DNA from: DASWNP01 sp035537095
GTDB taxonomy: Bacteria; Acidobacteriota; Blastocatellia; Pyrinomonadales; Pyrinomonadaceae
Direction: 5' to 3'
DNA length: 36,364 bases
Assembly (NCBI GenBank): GCA_035537095.1
Contig: DATLMV010000052.1
Coordinates: forward strand, 1-36,364
The notes beneath the pieces are model-generated. The model was not told where the DNA came from. It saw nothing but the letters and a program-made list of their open reading frames with translations, and searched no databases. The translations under genes and the position numbers were made by a program. Positions 22,364-31,486 of the stretch are shown here, in pieces. The first letter of the stretch is position 1; the number at the start of each line of letters is the position of its first letter.

Positions 22364-22625
22364 CGTTCGTCTGCCCGTCGAATCATGCCGGACGACGCGG
22401 TTGAAGATTCCCGAACCTCCCGCCCGGCGTCGCGCTTCTTCTGCCAGCTTGCATAAAAAATCGCTTCGCTCTAACCTTTGAGCGAACGAGCGCGCGGCAT
22501 CCCCTGCCGCAAGTATAGACAACTCCCCCGAGCAAAATTTAAGAGCGCGCGGCGCGAAGCGTCGCAGCATCGTGTGTCGTATTTAAGAGACGTGAGGGAT
22601 TCAAATACCGGAGGGAGATTTTAAG

Positions 22626-23942
22626 ATGAGTAAGCTGAGAGATGTCGTCGCGTTCGCGCTGGCGCTGGCTGTGTGCGGGACGTGCGCGGATGTTCCGGCG
22701 CAGAGGCGTCGGACGCCGCCGCCGCCCGCGAGAACCACCCGACGGACGCCGACGCCCGCGCCCGCACCGGCTGTCGTCCCCCCGTCGCGCCTGACGGGAC
22801 TCTATCGTCTCGACATCGCCAACAGCGACAACCCGCGCCGCATCGCGCAGCGTGCCGCCACGTTCGCGCTTCCGGGCGAGCGTCGGCGCATCATTGACGG
22901 CTTGATGGCGCGTCTCAGTTCGCCCGAACAGCTTGCCATCGAACGGCGCGGCAACAACGTCACGCTCGCCTCGACGCGCGCCCCGCGCATCGCTTTCGAG
23001 GCCGACGGGCGCGAGCAGGTCGAGCAGGCCGCCGACGGTCATCAGGTGCGGACGCGCGCCGTCCTGTACAACGAGCAGTTGTCCGTCAGCGCGACGGGCA
23101 ACGAGGAGGATGCCTTCAGCGTCAACTTCGACCCCATCGAGAACGGTCGCCGCCTGCGCGTCACGCGTCGTCTGTTTGTCTCCGAACTCGGCCAGGAGGT
23201 CGTCGTGCAGAGTCTCTACGACAAGGTTTCGAACGTCGCGCGCTGGACTATCTACGGCGAGCCGGAGACGCAACTCGCCGCCGCGCGAAACAATCAACAA
23301 CGCCAGCAGCAGCAGGGCGAACGACGCCGACCGCAGACCTCTCCGCCCGTCATCATCGAACGCCCGCCGCAGCCGCTGCCTTTGCCCTCCGTCGAGCGTC
23401 GGGACGCGGATGTTATCTACATTCAGGACGGCACGCGCTTCATCGCCTCGCTCGACAACTACCTGACGACCGCGCAGTCGCGCGAGGGCGACCGCTTCAC
23501 GATGACCGTCCGGCAGCCCGCGCAGTTTGCGGGCGCAACGCTCGAAGGCTACGTCTCGCACGTCAATCCTTCGGGACGCATCTCGGGACGCCCTGAGATG
23601 CGTCTCAGCTTCGACCGCCTGCGCCTGCGCGACGGGCGGACGGTCGCCTTCAACGGCGTGGTCGAAGCGGTGAGCGCGGGGTCGGGCGAAGATGCGCGCG
23701 TGGATAACGAGGGCGGCAGCGTGCAGGAGAACGACAGCCAGAGCACGCGGACGACGCAGCGCGTCGCCATCGGCGCAGCCGTCGGCGCGATCATCGGCGC
23801 GATTGCCTCGGGCGGAAAAGGCGCGGCCATCGGCGCAGCCATCGGCGCGGGCGCGGGCGCAGGCTCCGTCTATGCGCAGGGCCGCGACCACCTCGAACTC
23901 GCCAGCGGCACGGAGTTCACCATCCGCGCGACTCAACAATAA
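22626..23942 (+). CDS. Exported protein with glycine-zipper C-terminus
   Basis: The 438-residue protein follows a strong CGGAGGGAG. It has a signal peptide (about 1-26), then a Pro/Arg/Thr-rich linker (PPPPARTTRRTPTPAPAPA). A beta-rich central domain (about 55-215) includes GLYRLDIANSDNPRRIAQRA and LAIERRGNNVTLAST. A second Gln/Arg-rich spacer leads to a domain starting VIYIQDGTRFIASLDNYLTT, and the C-terminal glycine zipper reads AIGAAVGAIIGAIASGGKG and AAIGAAIGAGAGAGS (about 385-420). The zipper suggests insertion into or across a membrane; the domain before it resembles TrbI/VirB10-like barrels of exported proteins. I recognise the layout as common in Acidobacteriota but cannot name a function. 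Confidence 0.75.
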   Translation: MSKLRDVVAFALALAVCGTCADVPAQRRRTPPPPARTTRRTPTPAPAPAVVPPSRLTGLYRLDIANSDNPRRIAQRAATFALPGERRRIIDGLMARLSSPEQLAIERRGNNVTLASTRAPRIAFEADGREQVEQAADGHQVRTRAVLYNEQLSVSATGNEEDAFSVNFDPIENGRRLRVTRRLFVSELGQEVVVQSLYDKVSNVARWTIYGEPETQLAAARNNQQRQQQQGERRRPQTSPPVIIERPPQPLPLPSVERRDADVIYIQDGTRFIASLDNYLTTAQSREGDRFTMTVRQPAQFAGATLEGYVSHVNPSGRISGRPEMRLSFDRLRLRDGRTVAFNGVVEAVSAGSGEDARVDNEGGSVQENDSQSTRTTQRVAIGAAVGAIIGAIASGGKGAAIGAAIGAGAGAGSVYAQGRDHLELASGTEFTIRATQQ

Positions 23943-23945
23943 AAG

Positions 23946-24069
23946 AGGGTAAAGGGGAAAAGGTTAAAAGGGGAAAGGGAGAAGAAAAAGTTTAGGGAAA
24001 CGCGTTGACGTTCCCCGAGCTTCTTCTTCTCCCTTTTTACCTTTTACCCCTTTGCCCTTTTACCCCTTC
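23946..24069. repeat. Intergenic short-word hairpin, site C
   Basis: A purine-rich left arm (about 23946-23990: words GGGTAAA, GGGGAAAA, GGGAGAAG) and a pyrimidine-rich right arm (about 24020-24069) form a long imperfect inverted repeat with a loop of about 29 nt. It fills the gap between two convergent genes, starting three bases after one stop and ending four bases before the other. Same design as sites A, B, D and E, with a different word. Confidence 0.8.
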
Positions 24070-24073
24070 GTTT

Positions 24074-25483
24074 TTATCTTCTGTCTTTGAACTGCTCGTA
24101 GAGTTGCGTGTGGCGGCTGGTGAGGGGAATCTGCCGACCTTCGATGAAGAGATAACGGATGTTGGTGCGGGCGTCGAGGATGTCGCCGTCGGCGACGACG
24201 AGGTTGGCGAGTTTGCCCGCTTCGATAGAGCCGACGCGGTCGGCGACGTTCATGATCTGCGCCGGATAGAGCGTGACGGCCTTCAAGGCTTCGGCGCGCG
24301 GCAGACCGAAGGCCGCCGACATCCCTGCGTGATACGGCAGGTCGCGCACCTCCGCGCCCGAGTTGCCCGTCGAGATGCAGAAGCGGACTCCGGCCTGTTG
24401 CAAGCGGGCGGCGTTCTCGTAATGCACGTCGTATGCGTCGTCTTCACGGAGCGGCAGGTCGAGGACGCCCGTGAGGATGACGGGCACGTTGCGCTCCTTC
24501 AAGAACGCGGCGGCCCTCCAAGCGTCGTTGCCGCCGAGGATGATGGGCTTGAGCTTCATCTCTTCGGCGAAGCGAACGGCGGCGCGGATGTCGCGCTCGC
24601 GGGCGGCGCGAAAGATGACGGGACGCTCGCCGCGCACGAAGGGCAAGAGCGACGCGAGCACGATGTCGCTATCGGGTCGCGGAAGGCTTCGGGGGTCGCG
24701 CGTGTAGGCGTCGTGCGCGCGCCCGTAGGCTTCGGCGTCGCGCAGCATCTTGCGCAGTTCTTCGACGCGGCGGTCGCGCGCCGTCACCGCCTCGTTGATG
24801 TTGCTCTGCTGCTGCTGGGCGGCGGCGAATCCGCCCCCCGCCGCGACGCGCGGAAAATCTATGACGAGCGCGGCGCTCGGCGTGAGCGCCATCTCGCGCG
24901 GGGTCGTGCCGTTCAGGTTGATGACGGCGGCCTGACCGGAGATGATTCCGCCCTGCGGCATCGTGACGGCGCTCGTGATGCCGTTGAAACGCGTGACGCC
25001 GATGTGCGCGCTGTGCGGGTTGACGGCGACGATGGCCTGCGCGTTCGGGTTCATGTCGCCGACCTCGGCGCGGTCAATCGTCGCGTTGACGGAATCAATC
25101 TCGACGAGTCCCATGTTCGTCCCCGCGTCCATCATTCCGGGATAGACAAAGAGCCCGCTCGCGTCAATCTCCTGCGCGCCCGCCGGAGCGTTGATGCTGC
25201 CTGCGCCGACCGCTTCGATTCGCCCGTTGCGAATCAAGACCGAACCGTTCTCGATGTCGGGCCCGCTCACGGGCACGATGCGCGCGTTGCGTATCAGGAA
25301 AGTTCCCTGCGCGCCGCTCGCGGTCTGCGCGCCCGTGCCGGTGTTGCCGCCGGTCTGCTGTGCGCTCGCGTGGCGCACGAAGGAGACTGACGACAGCAAG
25401 ATGACGAGCGAGACGCACAGGGCGACGACGGCGACGATGCCCGTCGCTTTGCTGCTGCGGGCGTTTCTATATCTGATGTTCAT
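24074..25483 (-). CDS. Exported amidohydrolase-fold protein lacking metal ligands
   Basis: The 469-residue protein has an N-terminal membrane-spanning signal (ATGIVAVVALCVSLVILLSS region). The amidohydrolase composite domain is recognisable: FLIRNARIVPVSGPDIENGS, RNGRIEAVGA at the start, and AEALKAVTLYPAQIMNVADR with SIEAGKLANLVVADGDI at the end. The metal site is gone: the usual PG-x-x-D-x-H-x-H reads YPGMMDAGTNMG, the two later histidine positions read VIFRAAR and IILGGNDAW, and the last Asp position reads ISTGNSGAE. It overlaps the catalytic paralogue upstream by 4 bp (ATGA), so the two are translationally coupled. It is probably a non-catalytic partner subunit or a binding protein. Confidence 0.85.
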   Translation of the reverse strand: MNIRYRNARSSKATGIVAVVALCVSLVILLSSVSFVRHASAQQTGGNTGTGAQTASGAQGTFLIRNARIVPVSGPDIENGSVLIRNGRIEAVGAGSINAPAGAQEIDASGLFVYPGMMDAGTNMGLVEIDSVNATIDRAEVGDMNPNAQAIVAVNPHSAHIGVTRFNGITSAVTMPQGGIISGQAAVINLNGTTPREMALTPSAALVIDFPRVAAGGGFAAAQQQQSNINEAVTARDRRVEELRKMLRDAEAYGRAHDAYTRDPRSLPRPDSDIVLASLLPFVRGERPVIFRAARERDIRAAVRFAEEMKLKPIILGGNDAWRAAAFLKERNVPVILTGVLDLPLREDDAYDVHYENAARLQQAGVRFCISTGNSGAEVRDLPYHAGMSAAFGLPRAEALKAVTLYPAQIMNVADRVGSIEAGKLANLVVADGDILDARTNIRYLFIEGRQIPLTSRHTQLYEQFKDRR

Positions 25484-26937
25484 CGGTTGTCGTTCTCCTC
25501 TGTGTCGCCTTCCAGATCGTCGTGGTTGTGTGCGGGGCGGCGCGCGCGCGGGATGGCGGGCGGAGTGCCGCCCTGTCCGGGCGGGCGGTTGGCTTCGAGT
25601 TGTTCGAGTTGCTTGCGTTCGGCGTCGAGCGCGGTGCGGCGCGCGAGGTCTTGCTGGCGGTCGAAGTAGATGTCGCCCTCGATGAAGGTGGTTTCGACGC
25701 GCGAATAGACGCTCAACGGGTGGCCCGTCCAGATGACGATGTCCGCGTCCTTGCCGACATCAATCGAACCCGTGCGATTATCAATCCCGAGTTGCCAAGC
25801 GGGATTGAGCGTGATGAGTTTCAACGCCTCCTCTTCGGTGAGCCCGCCGTATTTCATCATCTTGGCGGCGTCAATGTTGAGCCGTCGTGCGCGCTCGTCG
25901 GAATCGGAATTGATGGAGACGTTGACGCCCGCGCGCGTCATCACGGCGGCGTTGTAGGGGATGGCATCGTAGGCTTCCACCTTGTAGCCCCAACTGTCGG
26001 CGAAGGCCGACGCGCCCGCGCCGTGTCGCGCAATCTCTTTCGCCACCTTGTAGCCTTCGAGGACGTGTTGAAACGTCCTGATTTTGAAACCGAACTCGTC
26101 GGCGAAGTTAATCAGCATCATGATCTCGTCGGCGCGATAGCAATGCGCGTGGACGAAGCGTTTGCCTTCGAGGACTTCGACGAGCGGTTCGAGTTGGAGG
26201 TCGCGGCGCGGCGGGACGAGGTTCTTCTCGTTGCGCGCGGCGGCGGCGCGGTAATCGTCCCAACGCCGCTTGTAGTCGCGCGCGCGCGTGAAGGCGTCGC
26301 GGATAACCTCTTCGACGCCCATCCGCGTCGCCGGATAACGACGCTGCGCGCCCGCCGGAAGGTTGACGTTGGAACGCTTCGGATTTTCGCCGAGCGCAAA
26401 CTTGATGCCGGGCGGCGCGCTCCCGACGATGAACTCCGCGATGGGCCGCCCGTACTTGATTTTGACGACCGTGTTCTGCCCGCCGATGGCGTTGCCCGAG
26501 CCGTGCAGGAGATTCAAGGTCGTGACGCCGCCCGCGAGTTCGCGGTAGAGGTCTGCGTCGGTCGGGTTCAGCACGTCGCGGATGCGAACCATCGAAGTGA
26601 CGGAGAGCGTCAGTTCGTTGACCGCGTCCATCATCGAATGCGAATGGCAATCAACGATGCCGGGCATCACGTATTTGCCGGTCGCATCTATCGTGCGCGC
26701 GCCGTCACGCGCTTTCAGGTTCGGCCCGACGGCGGCGATCTTGTCGCCCCGGATGAGAATGTCCGTGTTCGTGAGCGTGCCGTGCGAGACGGTCAGCACG
26801 GTCGCATTGCGAATCAGCGTCTCCGTCTCCGCGCCGCGCGTCCGGCGTTGCTGCTGCTGCTGCGCGGGGGTCGTTGCGTTTCCCACGAATCCGACCATCA
26901 ACGCCAACGACAAAGCGTGTGCAATCAATCTTCTCAT
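25480..26937 (-). CDS. Exported imidazolonepropionase-type amidohydrolase
   Basis: The 485-residue metal-dependent hydrolase has a signal peptide (about 1-25) followed by a Gln run. Metal ligands are present: VDCHSH (His98, His100), FVHAHCYRADE (His263, His265), TFQHVLEGYK (His291) and SINSDSDE (Asp345/Asp347). The closing blocks ALKLITLNPAWQLGI and SIDVGKDADIVIWTGHPL are typical of the HutI/prolidase-like group. It is presumably periplasmic, acting on cyclic amides or peptides; the substrate is unknown. It is the only one of three adjacent paralogues with an intact site. The start follows CAGGAG. It is coupled to the downstream gene by a 4-bp overlap. The C-terminus is disordered and acidic (HNHDDLEGDTEEND). 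Confidence 0.9.
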   Translation of the reverse strand: MRRLIAHALSLALMVGFVGNATTPAQQQQQRRTRGAETETLIRNATVLTVSHGTLTNTDILIRGDKIAAVGPNLKARDGARTIDATGKYVMPGIVDCHSHSMMDAVNELTLSVTSMVRIRDVLNPTDADLYRELAGGVTTLNLLHGSGNAIGGQNTVVKIKYGRPIAEFIVGSAPPGIKFALGENPKRSNVNLPAGAQRRYPATRMGVEEVIRDAFTRARDYKRRWDDYRAAAARNEKNLVPPRRDLQLEPLVEVLEGKRFVHAHCYRADEIMMLINFADEFGFKIRTFQHVLEGYKVAKEIARHGAGASAFADSWGYKVEAYDAIPYNAAVMTRAGVNVSINSDSDERARRLNIDAAKMMKYGGLTEEEALKLITLNPAWQLGIDNRTGSIDVGKDADIVIWTGHPLSVYSRVETTFIEGDIYFDRQQDLARRTALDAERKQLEQLEANRPPGQGGTPPAIPRARRPAHNHDDLEGDTEENDNR

Positions 26938-26959
26938 CTAAATAAACTCCTGAAATAGT

Positions 26960-27083
26960 CCAAAGTCTAAAAGTCCAATGTCCAATGTCGTACGGAAGTC
27001 CAAAGTCTCAAGTCCAACGTCCAAAGTCAGAAGGTTAAAGATTTCGACTTTGGACGTTGGACTTTCGACTTTCAGACTTTGGA
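26960..27083. repeat. Intergenic short-word hairpin, site D
   Basis: Arms at about 26995-27028 and 27046-27083 are near-perfect inverted copies (one short insertion) built from the words GTCCAAA, GTCCAAC and GTCTAAA, around a 17-nt loop. More single copies lie at 26960-26990. The right arm runs through the stop codon and last codons (TCC AAA GTC TGA) of the amidohydrolase gene 27072-28826. It stops short of the ribosome site of the next gene. Confidence 0.85.
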
Positions 27084-28826
27084 AGGAGGCGACGGCGCGG
27101 GCGCGGGTGTCGTCGTCGCGGGCGCGTTGGGGCGCGTGCCTGTGAAGGTTCCGCTGCCGCGCCCGACGATTTCGACCGTGCCGCGCATCTCGTTGCCCGT
27201 GACCGCGCCGACGAAGTTGGCCTCGGTCGTCTGCCCGCCGATTTGGACGGGGACGGTGAACCGTAGCTCGCCCGCCGCGCCCTGCGATGCGTTGGCAATC
27301 TGCGACGTGCCGAGCGGCCCCTGAATCGAACCCGTGATGCGGTCGCCCTGCTGTTGCAGGAGGAGCGTGATGTTGACCTCCGGCGTCTCGCCGATGCCGC
27401 CCGTGTTGACCCTGAGCGACCACGTGCCGCTCACGTTCGCCGCGCCGGTCGCGGCGGCGGTCGTCTCCGGTTTTAAGTCAACGGGCCGCCCGTCAATGAA
27501 GACGTGCGTGATGCGGCGCGACCTGTCGAAGAGGTCGCCGCGCGTGACGGTCAGGTTCGCAATCTTGCCGACCTCGATGCTGCCGAGACGGTCGTCAACG
27601 CCGAGAATATCTGCGGCACGAAGCGTCAGCGCGCGCAACGCTTCGTCGCGCGCCAGCCCGCTCTCGACCGCCTTGCCAGCGTTCGCCAGATAGTCTGCCA
27701 TGTTCGTCATCGAACCGGACTGGAAGGCGAAAGGGACTCCGGCGGCGGCGAGCCGGGCGGCGGCCTTCGGCGCTTCGGCGCGCTCGCGCAGGGTGCGCAA
27801 GGGTTCGGGGTCGGCTTCGGTGTTCTCGGCGGTCGTGCGCTTCGGGAAGTTGAGAGACAGGAGCACCGGCACGTTCATCGTCTTCAGACGCTCGGCCACT
27901 TTCCAACTCTCAAGCCCGCCCGCGATGACCACTTGCAGGTTGAACTCCTGCGCCAGATCGAGCGCGCGCACGATCTCGCGCTCGCGTTCAGCCTGCATCA
28001 CGACGGGCATCTGTCGCGCCAGCGCGGGCAGGAGCGCGGCGAGCGATTTGTCCTGTTCGGGCCGACGCATGCCGCGCGGGTTCCTGTCATAGACGGCGTT
28101 GGCTTCGCGGTAACGCTGCGCGTCGAGCAGCATTTGACGGACTGACGAGAAGACGCCCATCAGCGAGCCCGGATAGCTGCCCGCGAGCGGCGTGAAGCCG
28201 ACGTGCAGCGCGACGGGCGCGCGGACGATCATCTGCTGCGGCGTCTCGCCCGCGAGATTGATGAAGGCCGACTGCCCGAGAAAGACGTTGCTGCGCGGCA
28301 CGGTCAGAGCCGAAGTGACTCCGGCGTTGCGCGCCGCCTCGATCTGTTCGCCGCCGGGCCGGACGATGTCTGCGGCGAGGATTTCGGGTTGGAGTCCGGG
28401 CGGCTGCGTCGAGTTCGGAGAAGTGGCGGAAGGGGGCGCGGCGGGGCCGAGAAAGGCTGCGAAGGGATTGGGGTTGGGCGACGCGCCGGGGGCGGGCGTG
28501 GGGCGCGGGATGCCGAGCGTCGTGCTGGCGTCAATCAGGCCGGGATAGACGGTCAGCCCCGCGCCATCAATGATGCGCGCATCGGCGGGCGCGGAGGCGT
28601 TTGCGCCGACGGCGGCAATCAACCCGTCGCGCACGACGACCGTCCCGCGTTCGATGACGGGGCCGGAGACGGTGACGATGCGTGCGTTCGTGATGGCATA
28701 AGTGTCAATGGCGCGACGCTGCGCGTGCATCGGCTGCCGGAGCGGGAGCGAGGCGATGACTGTGGCCCACATCAGAGCGGCGACGACGATGCGCGCGAAA
28801 TGGCGGCGGGAGCGAAGGTTTCGCAT
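27072..28826 (-). CDS. Exported amidohydrolase-fold protein lacking metal ligands, with C-terminal beta domain
   Basis: The 584-residue protein has a signal peptide (about 12-35). The amidohydrolase domain spans about 40-450: ITNARIVTVSGPVIERGT, VRDGLIAAVGA, then ALRALTLRAADILGVDDR and SIEVGKIANLTVTRGDLF. The metal motif reads YPGLIDASTTLG instead of D-x-H-x-H, and the other ligand positions read VVMQAERE, VVIAGGLESW and FQSGSMTN, so catalysis by the family mechanism is unlikely. A Pro/Asn-rich loop is inserted after it (about 105-145). The last 130 residues form a lipocalin-like beta domain (VSGTWSLRVNTGG, ITLLLQQQGDRITGSIQG, GNEMRGTVEIVGRGSGTFTG). It leads a probable operon with the two downstream paralogues. 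Confidence 0.85.
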   Translation of the reverse strand: MRNLRSRRHFARIVVAALMWATVIASLPLRQPMHAQRRAIDTYAITNARIVTVSGPVIERGTVVVRDGLIAAVGANASAPADARIIDGAGLTVYPGLIDASTTLGIPRPTPAPGASPNPNPFAAFLGPAAPPSATSPNSTQPPGLQPEILAADIVRPGGEQIEAARNAGVTSALTVPRSNVFLGQSAFINLAGETPQQMIVRAPVALHVGFTPLAGSYPGSLMGVFSSVRQMLLDAQRYREANAVYDRNPRGMRRPEQDKSLAALLPALARQMPVVMQAEREREIVRALDLAQEFNLQVVIAGGLESWKVAERLKTMNVPVLLSLNFPKRTTAENTEADPEPLRTLRERAEAPKAAARLAAAGVPFAFQSGSMTNMADYLANAGKAVESGLARDEALRALTLRAADILGVDDRLGSIEVGKIANLTVTRGDLFDRSRRITHVFIDGRPVDLKPETTAAATGAANVSGTWSLRVNTGGIGETPEVNITLLLQQQGDRITGSIQGPLGTSQIANASQGAAGELRFTVPVQIGGQTTEANFVGAVTGNEMRGTVEIVGRGSGTFTGTRPNAPATTTPAPAPSPPSKV

Positions 28827-29037
28827 AGACGTTCAGCTTTCGATTGAACTTCGATGCGCGGCGCGCGCTCGTCGGAAGCGACAAGTCAGGACGCCGTGCA
28901 GACAGTTGTTTTTTGATAGGCCGGAAGGGGATTCACACATCCGCACGAGTGTGTCTCATCCGAAGCGGAGCTAAAGTTTGGAGAGAACTCTTGCGGACGA
29001 CCGCGACTGCTGCTCGCCGACGGGCGCGAGTTTGGAA

Positions 29038-29077
29038 AAGGCGCGCTCCGTGTTCAGAAGGGAACGGAGCGCGCCTT
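29038..29077 (-). terminator. Terminator of the BON lipoprotein gene
   Basis: A perfect 14-bp stem (29038-29051 with 29064-29077) with a 12-nt loop is followed on the minus strand by TTTTCC. It lies 14 bp after the stop codon of the BON gene. Confidence 0.8.
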
Positions 29078-29090
29078 CGTGGTTTAAACG

Positions 29091-29678
29091 TTAGTGCGTA
29101 TTCGTGTTCGTGTTCGACTTGGAGGCGTTGGCGTTCGCGTTGGTGTTGCCGCCGCCCGCTGCGACTTTGAGCATGTTCTTGACGCTCTTTTTGCCTTCGA
29201 TGCCTTTGGCGGCGGCGTCGGCCTTCTTCACCTGATCGGCGCTGGCGACGTTGCCGCGCAAGGTGATGACGCCGTCTTCCACGTCAACGTTGATGGTCGA
29301 GTCGCGGAGGTCGTCAACGGCGGTCAGAGCGGCCTTCGTCTTCACCCAGAGCCAGCCGTCGGTCGCCGTCGAGCCGACCTTGTCGCCCGCGCTCTTGGCT
29401 TCCTGACCGTAACGGTCTTTGTCCTTCTCATACTCTTCGCGCGTGATGTTGGCGTTGTAGGAAGCGCGCGTGCTTGAGTTGGCGTTGGTGTTGGCCGTGT
29501 TGGCGTTGGTGGTCGTGACGCCCGAAGTGTTGGCGTTGCCGTTGTTGTTGACGACGACCGCCGTGTTCGAGTTGGCGTTCGCGGCATTGGTGTTGGTGTT
29601 GGCCGTGTCGGTGCAACCGGCGGCCAGCGCGGCCAGCGCCGTGCCCGCGACGAATGCTGTTAATTTGTTCATCTTCAT
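29091..29678 (-). CDS. BON-domain lipoprotein with Asn/Thr-rich linker
   Basis: The 195-residue lipoprotein has the signal MNKLTAFVAGTALAALAAGC with lipobox LAAGC (Cys22 if translation starts at 29678). Residues about 25-75 are low complexity, built from NTN, NAN and NTNAN words. The BON domain (about 110-170: GWLWVKTKAALTAVDDLRDS, then VDVEDGVITLRGNVASADQV) is the phospholipid-binding or envelope-attachment module known from OsmY-type proteins. A second Asn/Thr tail ends the protein. It is expected at the outer or inner membrane facing the periplasm. GGAGAG precedes the start. The Asn/Thr tract is unusual for this GC-rich genome and is probably a flexible tether. Confidence 0.85.
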   Translation of the reverse strand: MKMNKLTAFVAGTALAALAAGCTDTANTNTNAANANSNTAVVVNNNGNANTSGVTTTNANTANTNANSSTRASYNANITREEYEKDKDRYGQEAKSAGDKVGSTATDGWLWVKTKAALTAVDDLRDSTINVDVEDGVITLRGNVASADQVKKADAAAKGIEGKKSVKNMLKVAAGGGNTNANANASKSNTNTNTH

Positions 29679-29908
29679 CTTCTCTCCTGCGATTTAAAGT
29701 TGTCTCACGACTGATACGAAAATACGGACTGCCAGACGGGGTTATCGCCCACGCTGCGACGCCGAGAAACGAGCTCTACCGTTTGTCTCCCGGTTGAAAC
29801 TACTGCTACGCATTGAAGCGGTCTGATTGCCCTGCGTGCATATTACAGAGTTGTTCGGGCGGGATGCAAGGGCCAACCGACGCCCGCGCGCCGCCCGCCG
29901 CCGTCCCT

Positions 29909-31240
29909 CTAGCCGACCGCGAGGCGGCCTTTGCCCGATGTTTTGCCCGATGCTTTGCCGGACGACTCGTCCGATGCCTCGCCCGGCGACGCTTCCGGCT
30001 CCGCGCCCTCTCGATAACGAAACTCGTGCCCGCGCGCGACGAGCGGACGTTCGAAGTAAGACCAAGATATTTTCGCCAGCGCGAGCGTCAAAAGAAGCGC
30101 GACGAGCGTCAGCCCCGCGTCGCCCGCGTTCTCGATTGCGGGCACGCGCCCGCGCCGCGCCAGCCCGTAGCACAGACCCAAGAAGGGCTGATGGAAAAGA
30201 TATGCTCCGTAAGCGACCACGCCCGCCGCCATCAGCCACCGCGCTCGCAGCGCGCGTGCGAGCGCGCTCCGGCGTTGCGTCACGGCGATCAGGAGCATGC
30301 ACGCGTAAAAGAGCGCGATCCATGTGTAGTTCAGCGAAGAGAGCAGCGTCCGCAAGTAGAGCCGCGACGACGCCCAAGCGTCGAGCGTCGCCGTTTGAGC
30401 AGAGGTTGTTTCAGTCGTCGCCGCAGCAGCCGCGACGGAAGTTTCCGCGCTCGCGCCCGTCGTCTTCAGAGACATCCAGACCATCCCGCCGAGCAGCACG
30501 ACTTGCGCCGCGTAGAGCACGTATCTATTGCGCAGGAGAAACTCGCGCCCCTCCCGGCTACGCATCAGGAGCGCGGCCCCGACGCCGAGCATCAGGGCAT
30601 CGGCGCGCGCGGGCATCAAGACATACGCGCCGAACTCGCCGTGCGCGAAGGCGAGACGCAGCGCGGCGCGCACTATCGGCGCGGCTATCAGAATAGACGC
30701 CAGAACGTACGGCAGTTGTCGCGGGCGGACGTAGCGGATGATGAAGGGCAGCGTCAGGTAGAACTGTTCCTCGATTGCCAGTGACCACGTCGCGCCGAGC
30801 CACGCGGGGCCGAGAGTGCCCGCGTAGGCCATGAAAAAATTCTGTAGGAGAGCGGCGTAGGCGTACCACGGGTGCGCGTTCGAAAAGAGCCACGCGAGCG
30901 CAGGGTCTGCGTGTTGGGCGTTGGTGAGTCCGCGTATCAGCCAGAAGGCGACGCAGAGGAGCGCGTAGAGCGGCAGGATGCGATAGGCGCGACGCGCGTA
31001 GAAGGTCTTGAAGTAGTTGGGAGACGTGCGCGCGTCGAGCAGGATGCCGCCGACGAGGAAACCGGAGAGCACGAAGAAGAGATCAACGCCGCTCCAAGAG
31101 AGACGCCCCAACGCCGCGAGCGCGGCGGGCATCTGCGCCGACTGGAAATAGTGATAGAACAGCACCAGCAGGATAGCCACGCCGCGTAGCCCGTCCAACT
31201 CCGGCACGCGTCGCTTCAGATTAACCGCCTCTGGTTCCAT
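29909..31240 (-). CDS. Acyltransferase family 3 membrane protein (OafA/YrhL-like)
   Basis: The 443-residue inner-membrane O-acyltransferase transfers acetyl or other acyl groups to surface polysaccharide or peptidoglycan. The N-terminal signature PELDGLRGVAILLVLFYHYF carries the conserved Arg19 and catalytic-type His30. About ten transmembrane helices follow, with GVDLFFVLSGFLVGGIL, FYARRAYRILPLYALL and WSLAIEEQFYLTLP as family blocks. The C-terminal 35 residues are a hydrophilic tail with repeated SGK triplets (ESSGKASGKTSGKG), not usual in the family. It is divergent from the gene at 31487. The acceptor cannot be told from the sequence. Confidence 0.9.
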   Translation of the reverse strand: MEPEAVNLKRRVPELDGLRGVAILLVLFYHYFQSAQMPAALAALGRLSWSGVDLFFVLSGFLVGGILLDARTSPNYFKTFYARRAYRILPLYALLCVAFWLIRGLTNAQHADPALAWLFSNAHPWYAYAALLQNFFMAYAGTLGPAWLGATWSLAIEEQFYLTLPFIIRYVRPRQLPYVLASILIAAPIVRAALRLAFAHGEFGAYVLMPARADALMLGVGAALLMRSREGREFLLRNRYVLYAAQVVLLGGMVWMSLKTTGASAETSVAAAAATTETTSAQTATLDAWASSRLYLRTLLSSLNYTWIALFYACMLLIAVTQRRSALARALRARWLMAAGVVAYGAYLFHQPFLGLCYGLARRGRVPAIENAGDAGLTLVALLLTLALAKISWSYFERPLVARGHEFRYREGAEPEASPGEASDESSGKASGKTSGKGRLAVG

Positions 31241-31486
31241 TCCGTCGCCTCAATAAACGAGATGCCGCCGCTCTTTTGTCGCCGTCCGAACGCTTGAACC
31301 CTCTAGCGGTCGGGACGAAAACTCGACGGTTAAACTGCCGCGCAGAGCGTCGTCCGTTCATGCCGGGCTTGATGAATCGTTTGATAAAGTAAACGTCGTG
31401 TTGTTTCCAGACCAATCTAGTATCATGCACGGCGCGTTGTTTGTCACACGCCGCTTGGCGTAGCGTGCGCGTGCGGATTTCAAACT

